Shown one piece after another: positions 8,313 to 14,768 of a stretch of DNA of 20,804 nucleotides; within the stretch, counting starts at the first letter, position 1, and the number at the start of each line of letters is the position of its first letter. The notes under the pieces are model-generated. The model did no database searches. It was not told the origin of the DNA and worked only from the letters and a program-made list of their open reading frames with translations. The stretch spans positions 1-20,804 of the forward strand of contig DASWHX010000141.1 of the NCBI GenBank assembly GCA_036397995.1, written 5' to 3'. The DNA comes from DASWHX01 sp036397995 (GTDB lineage: Bacteria > Bacteroidota > Bacteroidia > Cytophagales > Cyclobacteriaceae). Made by a program: the position numbers and the translations under genes.

Positions 8313-8948
8313 TCAGAGTTTCAACTCTGCTTTATTTTTTAGAACCCAATAAAGTCCTTTTACATTTGATTTCCATTTAGGTAGAATTACCACAATAATA
8401 ATTTCTTCCAAAAGATCAGCTGTAGTTACAATAGCCGTTCCATAAAAAAGCCAATAAACAGGTTCTCCATAGAAGAAAAGTGAAATGAAGAAAAATCCCT
8501 GGAAGAATGCGGCTATTTTGGCTATGTAGGTATGGAAACTGGTAGGCTTGCCATAGCGTTTTAAAGCAAGGATGGTTTGAATAATAAAGAGTGTTAACAT
8601 GGCGGCGATTATCCAAATCTCTTCCAAAAGGAAGTCTGGAAAATGAACCACAACGCCGATGAGCCCGGCCAGGATCGTTAAATCATCTCCGATAGAATCA
8701 AGTTTTGCCCCAAGGATGCTACTTGCATTGTGCTTGCGCGCCAGGTATCCATCTACTATATCTGTGAAAAAACTAAATGCAATCAGCCACTTTACGATAT
8801 TTAAGTGACCTGTAAAAATAAAAAGAAGCAGGTAAGGAAAAGAAAATATCCGGTAGAAGGAAATAAGATTTACCATCCTCACTTCAGCTTTAGACCTGAA
8901 AAGAAGGTGCCAGACTTTAGGAAAAATTTGCGGAATTTTCATCCCCAT
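8313..8948 (-). CDS. CDP-alcohol phosphatidyltransferase family membrane protein
   Basis: This 211-residue integral inner-membrane protein carries the complete CDP-alcohol phosphotransferase signature D-x2-DG-x2-AR-x8-G-x3-D-x3-D, with D63, D66, G67, A70, R71, G80, D84 and D88. The aspartates bind metal and the CDP-linked lipid. About five or six hydrophobic segments surround it. The family makes phosphatidylglycerol-phosphate, phosphatidylserine or cardiolipin, or transfers to an inositol-like alcohol; acceptor specificity is not evident here, so no symbol is given. A second Met at codon 3 is an alternative start. A TGAT-N4-ATCA palindrome is centred 46 bases before the start codon, the same distance as at the GH130 operon. 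This suggests a membrane-lipid adjustment within the inferred stress response. Confidence 0.85.
   Translation of the reverse strand: MGMKIPQIFPKVWHLLFRSKAEVRMVNLISFYRIFSFPYLLLFIFTGHLNIVKWLIAFSFFTDIVDGYLARKHNASSILGAKLDSIGDDLTILAGLIGVVVHFPDFLLEEIWIIAAMLTLFIIQTILALKRYGKPTSFHTYIAKIAAFFQGFFFISLFFYGEPVYWLFYGTAIVTTADLLEEIIIVVILPKWKSNVKGLYWVLKNKAELKL
8314..8340 (+). terminator. Intrinsic terminator of the metallopeptidase-propeller-barrel gene
   Basis: The stem CAGAGT and ACTCTG (8314-8329) encloses the loop TTCA and is followed by CTTTATTTTTT. It lies 28 bases after the stop codon at 8286. On the other strand the stem encodes the last codons and stop of the CDP-alcohol phosphatidyltransferase, and no T-run follows it there, so it should end only plus-strand transcription. 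Confidence 0.6.
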
Positions 8949-8988
8949 ATATTGAAACCATTAATTATGGCAAATTAACATGCCTCAA

Positions 8989-9000
8989 TGATATTTATCA
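8989..9000. promoter_or_regulatory. FNR/CRP-like palindrome upstream of CDP-alcohol phosphatidyltransferase
   Basis: TGAT-ATTT-ATCA, extended by one matching base on each side (ATGAT/ATCAT). Its centre is 46 bases upstream of the minus-strand start at 8948, which fits activation from near -41 with a very short leader. Confidence 0.5.
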
Positions 9001-9068
9001 TCACAAAAAATGACATTGAAGGAATTCCAATTATCTCCATTTGAAAGTTAATTACGGGATTTTCAACT

Positions 9069-9296
9069 TTAAACAGGCTGGTGCCTTTTTCCCAAAATCT
9101 TTTCTATATCCTCTCCAAATACGATTTCTTTCTTTAGAAGTAATTTAGCTAATAATTCCAGCTTTTCTTTGTTCTCCAGGAGGAGTTTTTCAGTACGATT
9201 GCAGGCATTGTTAATTAATTGTCTTACTCCATCATCAATTAACTTTGCAGTTGCTTCACCATAATGTTTTACCAGAGATTTTTCATAATTGCCTGA
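9069..9296 (-). pseudogene. ftsH: Relic of an FtsH-type AAA+ metalloprotease C-terminus
   Basis: Reading the minus strand from just after an in-frame stop (9297-9299) to TAA at 9069-9071 gives about 75 codons that match the extreme C-terminus of FtsH. The order is YGEATAKLIDDGVRQLI, then a helical segment ending EKLLLENKEKLELLAKLLL, then KKEIVFGEDIEKILGKR and the stop. The corresponding FtsH region ends the M41 peptidase domain, with a pattern like SEETAKLIDEEV...LLEKE...EDIEKILGKR. The AAA+ module, the HEAGH zinc site and most of the peptidase domain are absent. No ATG or GTG start exists in the frame, and the only TTG is near the end, so it cannot be a working gene. It lies between the CDP-alcohol transferase and the baeRF gene, and its broken end coincides with the baeRF upstream palindrome. 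Confidence 0.75.
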
Positions 9297-9305
9297 TTAA
9301 AATCA
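9294..9305. promoter_or_regulatory. FNR/CRP-like palindrome upstream of baeRF gene
   Basis: TGAT-TAAA-ATCA, centre 85 bases before the start codon at 9385. A TATATG -10-like element lies at 9328-9333, which would put the start of transcription near 9341 and the palindrome centre near -41. The site overlaps the broken end of the FtsH relic. Confidence 0.5.
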
Positions 9306-9322
9306 ATAAGTGGGTTGATGAC

Positions 9323-9336
9323 CCTCATATATGAGG
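9323..9336. promoter_or_regulatory. 14-base perfect palindrome over the putative baeRF -10 region
   Basis: CCTCATATATGAGG is fully self-complementary. It is flanked by an imperfect outer inverted repeat (ATAAGT-GGG-TTGAT at 9306-9319 and ATCAACTTAT at 9344-9353). It covers the likely -10 element, so it could be a repressor operator or a leader structure. Confidence 0.35.
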
Positions 9337-9384
9337 CAACAAAATCAACTTATATTTATCTAAATTCTTCAACTATTAAAAGCT

Positions 9385-10500
9385 ATGACTGCTATAATTG
9401 ATAAATTATTAGATGAGCGGGGGGGCCTATGCCTTTCCTTAATTACCACTGCACACAGGACCTCCCCTGAAAGGAGAATGGGTCCCATCTTAATGAAGCA
9501 GTCGGTGGAAAAAGCAGTTACATTGATTAACACAAATTATGCCTCACATCCTGACAAGAATATTCTCATCCGGAACCTCCACCGGATGAAAGAGACTATA
9601 GACTACAACCACCTGAAAGAAGGATTGGGACTCTTTATTTCAAAAGATATTCATGAACTTATTCATTTTCCATTCCCTGTTACAGATAAGGTTGAGGTTG
9701 ACGACAGATTCCTGCTTCGAGATCTGCAGTATCTGAGGCAAGTGAAAAAAGAGTATTTAGTGCTAAGCGTTGGAAAGAAAAAACTTAGAGCATTTAGAGG
9801 AAATGGAGAGTATCTGGCTGAAATCATAAATAATGATTTTCCTGTTATTTTTCATGATGATTATGATTATGCAAGATCGGTTCGTGGAACCTCTTTTGGG
9901 CTAAATGCAGGAAAAGATTTTGAAAAAGATAAATCTATAGTTAAGCAAATCAGGATGAGAGATTTCTACAAGTCCGCGGATCAGCTGGTGCATAATAATC
10001 TGAAAGGAGATCAAGAACTGGTGGTTTATGGCGATCAGAAAGAAGTTTCCGCGTACCTGGAAATTACTCAGGACAAAGATAAAGTAGTTGACAAGGTCTT
10101 CAGTCGCTATGGAGCAAAGGGTGACACCCAGCTTAAATCAATGGCAAAAATAAAGATCAAAAATTCGCAGAAGGAGAGTCATAAGAAACTTATTGAAGCC
10201 ATTAGAGAATTTCCGGTACAAAAGGTGGCCATTGGGCTTGGCAACATTTGGAAAGCTGCCTATCTCGGCAAAGGTCATCAACTGGTGGTTGAAAAAGATT
10301 ATACAATACATGGATATTTATCAAGTGATGGCAGTAAACTCAAACTCAGAAGGCCCCGATCAAAAGATTCCTATGTCTTTATAAAAGATGCGGTGGAAAA
10401 TGTTTTGAAACTCGTGAAAGATTTGAGTGGTGAAATTATTTTCCTGGATAATGATGAACTTAAGGACCTGGATAGAATCGCACTAATTAAGCGCTATTGA
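9385..10500 (+). CDS. Bacterial eRF1/Pelota-like (baeRF family) protein, probable Balon-type ribosome hibernation factor
   Basis: The 371-residue protein shows a three-part plan like archaeo-eukaryotic release factors. Residues about 1-120 form an N-terminal alpha/beta domain starting LDERGGLCLSLI. Residues about 122-240 form a middle domain with the strand YLVLSVGKKKLRAFRGN and later DQELVVYGDQKEVSAYLEI. Residues about 262-371 form an L7Ae-like C-terminal domain, closing with VQKVAIGLGNIWKAAYLG and a DRIALIKRY end typical of baeRF proteins. Neither GGQ nor NIKS is present, so peptide release in the eRF1 manner is unlikely. Balon of Psychrobacter, a relative of eRF1/Pelota, binds the ribosomal A site during cold and stationary-phase hibernation. 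Here the stress-gene neighbourhood and FNR-like site suit such a role. Family assignment is from pattern memory; the hibernation function is inferred. Confidence 0.7.
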   Translation: MTAIIDKLLDERGGLCLSLITTAHRTSPERRMGPILMKQSVEKAVTLINTNYASHPDKNILIRNLHRMKETIDYNHLKEGLGLFISKDIHELIHFPFPVTDKVEVDDRFLLRDLQYLRQVKKEYLVLSVGKKKLRAFRGNGEYLAEIINNDFPVIFHDDYDYARSVRGTSFGLNAGKDFEKDKSIVKQIRMRDFYKSADQLVHNNLKGDQELVVYGDQKEVSAYLEITQDKDKVVDKVFSRYGAKGDTQLKSMAKIKIKNSQKESHKKLIEAIREFPVQKVAIGLGNIWKAAYLGKGHQLVVEKDYTIHGYLSSDGSKLKLRRPRSKDSYVFIKDAVENVLKLVKDLSGEIIFLDNDELKDLDRIALIKRY

Positions 10501-10564
10501 TTTCAGGGTTTTTCTCCATAAAAGCTGCCTTCATAATAATCTTCGGCAAATGATGAATGAAGCG

Positions 10565-12817
10565 TTAGACTTCATGCTCAACCGGTTCCTCTTTTTCAAC
10601 ATCAATAATGTTCATACTCATTTGTGAAATCAGGAAACAAACTGTTGATTCCGCACCCTGGTTTAAATTGGCTCCGGTTTCTTCCAGCCCATCGTAACAA
10701 CCACCGGTATTCAAATCGAACATCACGCGATTAATCTTATTGTTTCCCAAAAACCAGCTGAAAGCGATTTTCTTATATTCCTCGTAGTTGTTCAGCTGCA
10801 GAATTCTGTGAAATGAATCCAGTGCAAGAATTGTATAAGTTATATCAATAGGCTGTTCACCAAAGGATTTTTTGGACTCACCCTTTAACTGCCAGCCTCT
10901 GTTTGAGACAACCCTGATTTGATCCTCCTTAAATGTTTGAGAAAGCAGAAAATTGAAACTGTTTAACGCAACATCAAGATATTTGGAGTATCCGGTGATC
11001 TCGTAAGCCATAAGAACCGCTTCCGGCATCACAGCGTTTGCATAGGTTAGATAATTTTCAAACCATCTCCAGCGGAATTGATTTGAAGAGTTGTACATCC
11101 CAACAAGTTTATCAGTCAATTTTATGATAATCTCAGAAAGATCTTTGGAGGGTTCATGTTTATAGAGATAATATAGACCTTTAATTATAAATGCCGCTGA
11201 ACGTGGTGAGTCAATCTCCTCCAGCCATAATAAGCTTTTAGTGAATGATAATTTTGCATCCATCGATATTGATGGCGGCAAGGAGTCACTTTTGGAGATC
11301 AGGAAACCGAGTGCCCAAATTGCGCGGCCGTTGGAGTCATTTAGATTTACATAATGATTTCTGTAATGGTATTTCCCTTGCGAGTCCAGGTAATTAAAGA
11401 AGCGGCCATCATCAAGCTGACAAAGCTGGATAAAATCTAAAAATTTTCGAATTAAGCTTAAGTCATTTGAATTACCTGTTTTCAGATAATGCATGGTTAT
11501 TGCAATCAAAGCCCTGGCGTTATCATCCAACGTATACCCTGAAGATAGATCCGGTACATTGATTTTGGAGAATTGAACGATTCCTATGTCGTCGACAAGG
11601 TTTGTAAAGTGCGACATTCTTAATTCGGGCAGATTATAATTTATTGTCCAGGTAGCCGCTGACTTATCGAGTTCATGAAAAACTTTCATTAATTTGATGG
11701 CCACATTTTGCCAAACAGACTCCTGTGATATCCGGTAAGCTTCAAAGCTTTTGCTTTTCAGGTCATCAGGATTCTGAAGGAGTTTAATTGCAGCTTCTGC
11801 CAGCTGTTTGTGATTATCGAAATCGAAGAAATACCCCACCTGGTTGCTGAGTAGTTCCCTGGCATGAGGGAACGGCGTGGTAATGACAGGACAACCGCAA
11901 CTTAGTGCATAGGCAAAAGTACCGCTTACTGCCTGCTTAGGATCTTTAGAAGTAAACAAATACAGATCAGATAGTTGCAGATACTCCAGGAGTTCAGGGG
12001 TGATTAGGTACCTGTTTATAAATCTGACATTCTTCTCCAATTTCAAGTCCTTCACCAATCCCTCTAAAAAAATCCGGTATTTTTCTCCATCTCTTTCAAT
12101 AATTTTAGGATGAGTTTTACCAATCACCAAATAAAGGATATCCGGAAATACTTTTATAATATCCGGCAACGCATATAAGGCAGTCTCTATACTTTTATTT
12201 TCACTAATCAATCCAAAGGTTGAAATTATTTTTTTGTTTCCAAGTTCATATCTCTTTTTCAGTGCTTCGGGGCTACTCCAGCTAACATGATGCGTGCCGT
12301 GGGGGATGATCCGAATTTTTTCCTGCATAATACCGTAATCCTGGTTCAGGATCCCGGCTGAATTATCCGTCATCACAATAATCCTTTCCACTGAATCTGC
12401 TAACGCAACTACTACCTTACGCAACTCAGCGTTTGGTGCCGGCAAAACAGAATGAAATATTATGGTTACGGGGATATCAACTGCATTAAGGAATTCAAAT
12501 ATATCGTTACCATACTCACCTCCGAATAATCCGAATTCATGCTGGATGCAAACTCCCTTAACATATCTGTCTTTATTCAATTGAACCGCGAAATCCATGT
12601 ATTGCTGCTTGTCAGCTGTATTCAGCCTGTACTTAACTTCATCCGGATAATCATATTCGTCAGTTTCATTTTCTTCAAGGGCACAAACTTGCCAGTTATA
12701 GTTTTCGCTGAATAACGTATCAAGAGCCTGAACCATGTCCTGGCAAAAAGTTGCTATACCACATTCCCTGTTTGGGTAGGTACTCATAAAAACAATTTTT
12801 TCTTTCGCGAAGGTCAT
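10565..12817 (-). CDS. GT4-like glycosyltransferase with C-terminal helical toroid domain
   Basis: The 750-residue protein has a GT-B glycosyltransferase at residues 1-385: an N-terminal Rossmann half (IVFMSTYPNRECGIATF, 8-24; QHEFGLFGGEYG, 92-103) and a nucleotide-sugar half (STFGLISENKSIETAL, 199-214; DLYLFTSKDPKQ, 284-295; SCGCPVITTPFPHARELL, 306-323). The EX7E motif usual in GT4 enzymes is changed: the aligned positions are Q295 and Y303. Residues about 405-740 are an alpha/alpha-toroid-like domain with repeated helix pairs (GYTLDDNARALIAI, GRAIWALGFLI, ANAVMPEAVLMAYE, NQGAESTVCFLI), resembling glycosidase toroids. It begins 4 bases after the GH130 stop, so the two form an operon. I infer synthesis or processing of a mannose-containing glycan. 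Donor and acceptor are unknown. Confidence 0.75.
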   Translation of the reverse strand: MTFAKEKIVFMSTYPNRECGIATFCQDMVQALDTLFSENYNWQVCALEENETDEYDYPDEVKYRLNTADKQQYMDFAVQLNKDRYVKGVCIQHEFGLFGGEYGNDIFEFLNAVDIPVTIIFHSVLPAPNAELRKVVVALADSVERIIVMTDNSAGILNQDYGIMQEKIRIIPHGTHHVSWSSPEALKKRYELGNKKIISTFGLISENKSIETALYALPDIIKVFPDILYLVIGKTHPKIIERDGEKYRIFLEGLVKDLKLEKNVRFINRYLITPELLEYLQLSDLYLFTSKDPKQAVSGTFAYALSCGCPVITTPFPHARELLSNQVGYFFDFDNHKQLAEAAIKLLQNPDDLKSKSFEAYRISQESVWQNVAIKLMKVFHELDKSAATWTINYNLPELRMSHFTNLVDDIGIVQFSKINVPDLSSGYTLDDNARALIAITMHYLKTGNSNDLSLIRKFLDFIQLCQLDDGRFFNYLDSQGKYHYRNHYVNLNDSNGRAIWALGFLISKSDSLPPSISMDAKLSFTKSLLWLEEIDSPRSAAFIIKGLYYLYKHEPSKDLSEIIIKLTDKLVGMYNSSNQFRWRWFENYLTYANAVMPEAVLMAYEITGYSKYLDVALNSFNFLLSQTFKEDQIRVVSNRGWQLKGESKKSFGEQPIDITYTILALDSFHRILQLNNYEEYKKIAFSWFLGNNKINRVMFDLNTGGCYDGLEETGANLNQGAESTVCFLISQMSMNIIDVEKEEPVEHEV

Positions 12818-12821
12818 TTGA

Positions 12822-13865
12822 TCATTCTTTTACTTGTTTCTTTAATTCACTCATGAGTTCCGACTTGCTTACCCTGGCAACCCCTACTCTTTCATCAGCT
12901 GCACCATAATAAATGTAGAGGTCATCATTTTGAACTACGGTACCGGTGGGAAAAATTATGTTATTTACAACTCCGGATTTTTCCCAGTCTTCTGTGGGAG
13001 AAATCAGAGGTTCATGCAACCTGGAGATTTCGATTAGCGGATTTCCCAAATCAAGTAAAGCTGCACATGCATGGTAAGTCAATCCCTCCGGTGTGCTTTC
13101 AGATGCATGATAAATTAAAAGCCATCCATCCTCAGTCTCAATGGGCGGCGCTCCTCCACCAATATGGCTTGATTCATGACGCAACATGGGATCCATTACA
13201 ATATGGCTTTCAAGATTAATGAAATAATCTTCCCAAAATTCTATGGTTAAGTCTTCCCAATGATCAAATAATACTAATTGAATACCAGGGTGGATGCGAT
13301 GAAGCATTGCAAATTTGTCATCTATTTTTCTTGGAAAAAGCATCACATTTTTATCCCATACCATTAATTTATGGGCAACTTCCGGTCCCAGTCCATGCTC
13401 TTTAAAAATTTTGTAATGAAAAAGATATTTATCCCTCAGGTTTGTGCAACACTCTATCAGATGTTTGTATTCCCGGTAGGTAAATCTTGGAGTTATAATT
13501 CCTTTCTTTTCAAAATGATGTAAATCTTTGGAGATTGCCAATGCACCCAGCGCATTGGTATTATCATAAGCGCAATAGGTCAGATAATAGGTGTCCTCAA
13601 CTTTGGTAATTCTTGGATCCTCGATTCCCTGGCTTTCGTAATCATGTTCGGGGAATATCAGCGGCCTTTCATTTCTGCATTTTACAACCATAGGGGACTC
13701 CAACTCGCAATAACCTATGGAGGAATAATTGCCGGTTCTCACTGCACGGTAATAGATAATAATTTTCCCATTATCCTGGATTACCGCGGGATTAAATACA
13801 CCATCGTTCTCGAAACCATTGCCGGTTTTTTCCAGAAGAATTTTCTTTTCTTTAATTTCAATCAT
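12822..13865 (-). CDS. GH130 family protein (beta-mannoside phosphorylase or related)
   Basis: The 347-residue protein is a five-bladed-propeller-type GH130 member. Visible family landmarks are FNPAVI (24-29), YYRAV (38-42), GIEDPRI (80-86) with D83 as the likely proton-donating aspartate, AMLHR (186-190), GGGAPPIETEDGWLLIYHA (236-254) and NNIIFPTGTV followed by YIYYGAADERVGVA (301-330). GH130 enzymes are mostly phosphorylases of beta-1,4- or beta-1,2-mannosides, with some hydrolases; I cannot tell which here. No signal peptide is seen, so it acts in the cytosol. It is the first gene of an operon with the glycosyltransferase. A TGAT-N4-ATCA palindrome is centred 46 bases upstream, with a TATTTAGG -7-like element between, putting the site near -43. 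Confidence 0.85.
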   Translation of the reverse strand: MIEIKEKKILLEKTGNGFENDGVFNPAVIQDNGKIIIYYRAVRTGNYSSIGYCELESPMVVKCRNERPLIFPEHDYESQGIEDPRITKVEDTYYLTYCAYDNTNALGALAISKDLHHFEKKGIITPRFTYREYKHLIECCTNLRDKYLFHYKIFKEHGLGPEVAHKLMVWDKNVMLFPRKIDDKFAMLHRIHPGIQLVLFDHWEDLTIEFWEDYFINLESHIVMDPMLRHESSHIGGGAPPIETEDGWLLIYHASESTPEGLTYHACAALLDLGNPLIEISRLHEPLISPTEDWEKSGVVNNIIFPTGTVVQNDDLYIYYGAADERVGVARVSKSELMSELKKQVKE

Positions 13866-13905
13866 CAGTTTTGCCTAAATAAGGACATTCACAGCAAGTT
13901 TCTGA

Positions 13906-13917
13906 TGATCTTAATCA
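13906..13917. promoter_or_regulatory. FNR/CRP-like palindrome upstream of GH130-GT operon
   Basis: TGAT-CTTA-ATCA, centre 46 bases upstream of the minus-strand start at 13865. The 14 bases ATGATCTTAATCAA (13905-13918) are identical to those between the USP operon and the ADH gene (16627-16640). Confidence 0.6.
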
Positions 13918-13926
13918 AAATGCACG

Positions 13927-13940
13927 GTGATTAATGTCAC
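13927..13940. promoter_or_regulatory. CRP-like site GTGA-N6-TCAC
   Basis: GTGATTAATGTCAC is symmetric in its outer four bases and fits the general CRP-family half-site TGTGA-N6-TCACA with one mismatch. It lies between the GH130-side and phasin-side TGAT-N4-ATCA palindromes in a divergent intergenic region, so either gene could be its target. Confidence 0.4.
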
Positions 13941-13980
13941 AAAACCGGGAACCGGAAACAGCCTTTGAGAAATGTTATAA

Positions 13981-13996
13981 AATGATATAAATCATT
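13981..13996. promoter_or_regulatory. FNR/CRP-like palindrome upstream of phasin-like gene
   Basis: AATGAT-ATAA-ATCATT is a perfect 6-N4-6 palindrome, centred about 112 bases before the start codon at 14101. An AT-rich element (CTATATAG, 14031-14038) would place it near -55 to -60, closer to a class I position, with a leader of about 55 bases. Confidence 0.5.
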
Positions 13997-14100
13997 CAGC
14001 AGGACGAATTCAGATCATTGAATTACTCGGCTATATAGATCAACTTAAGCCCTGTAATGAAGTACAAAGGTACACAAGATAAATTCAAAAGAAGAATACT

Positions 14101-14748
14101 ATGGAAAGCAAGACGTTATTAAAGGAATTACTGCACCTGAGCTTAGGAGCTGTAGTAATATCCGCCGACAAAGTCAGGAAACAGATCAGGAAGTTAGTTA
14201 AGAAGCACAAATTGACCGGAGATGAAGGGGAGAAAGCCCTTGAACAACTGGGAAGTAAATCTAAAGAGATTAAAGAGGATTTTAACAAGTTAATCACCCG
14301 GATTTCCGGTAAAACAAAATTAGCTCGCGAGGAAGTTGAAGATTTTTTTGAGGAAATGATTGAGAAGCCGAAAGAAATGAAGGATAAAGTTGATTTTATG
14401 GCGCGGAAAATCTCTATTAATACTTCTCTGAAATTTGAAGAAGCCAGAGATGAGCTAAGGGATTTCATACGGGACACCTCTGATATCATAAGCAGAGCCA
14501 GATCTGACGCGGAGAAATGGATTAATAAGGGAGTTGCAAAATCCAGGGAAACCAGGAAGAAGGGTAAAGAATGGCTCGGGGAACTGAAAGAAAAATCAAA
14601 TCACCTGGAAGAAAAAATTAACCCTGAATTAAAGAAGGTGATAGATCGAACCCTGGAAAAACTTCATCTCGCGAGAACAAACGACCTTGAAGACCTTGAG
14701 AAGCGGTTGAATTCTCTGGAAAAAAAGGAATTGACTAAAATGGATTAA
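14101..14748 (+). CDS. Phasin-like coiled-coil protein
   Basis: The 215-residue, lysine- and glutamate-rich protein is almost wholly helical and has no signal peptide. Residues 8-50 (LHLSLGAVVISADKVRKQI, then KKHKLTGDEGEKAL) match the start of the phasin-like group often annotated as polyhydroxyalkanoate synthesis regulator, where a short apolar helix is followed by repeated 'lysine-helix, T-x-E-E' units. Two weaker repeats follow (around 65-95 and 102-130). The end, LHLARTNDLEDLEKRLNSLEKK (191-212), resembles the PhaF/PhaI-type tail that pairs into a coiled coil. No PHA synthase gene is in the window, so a granule role is unproven; a stress-related surface or DNA/membrane scaffold is also possible. 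It is transcribed divergently from the GH130 operon and preceded by a perfect palindrome. Confidence 0.6.
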   Translation: MESKTLLKELLHLSLGAVVISADKVRKQIRKLVKKHKLTGDEGEKALEQLGSKSKEIKEDFNKLITRISGKTKLAREEVEDFFEEMIEKPKEMKDKVDFMARKISINTSLKFEEARDELRDFIRDTSDIISRARSDAEKWINKGVAKSRETRKKGKEWLGELKEKSNHLEEKINPELKKVIDRTLEKLHLARTNDLEDLEKRLNSLEKKELTKMD

Positions 14749-14768
14749 GAGACTCTAAGAATCTACGC

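Noticed and set aside
10501..10564. Minus-strand open frame after the glycosyltransferase stop, reading HSSFAEDYYEGSFYGEKP
   Set aside because: It looks protein-like and could mean a frameshift at the gene's end, but it is only about 22 codons, in another frame, and has no start; evidence is too thin.
10550..10580. TGAAG...CTTCA inverted repeat at the end of the glycosyltransferase gene
   Set aside because: Five-pair stem without a T-run; not a convincing terminator.
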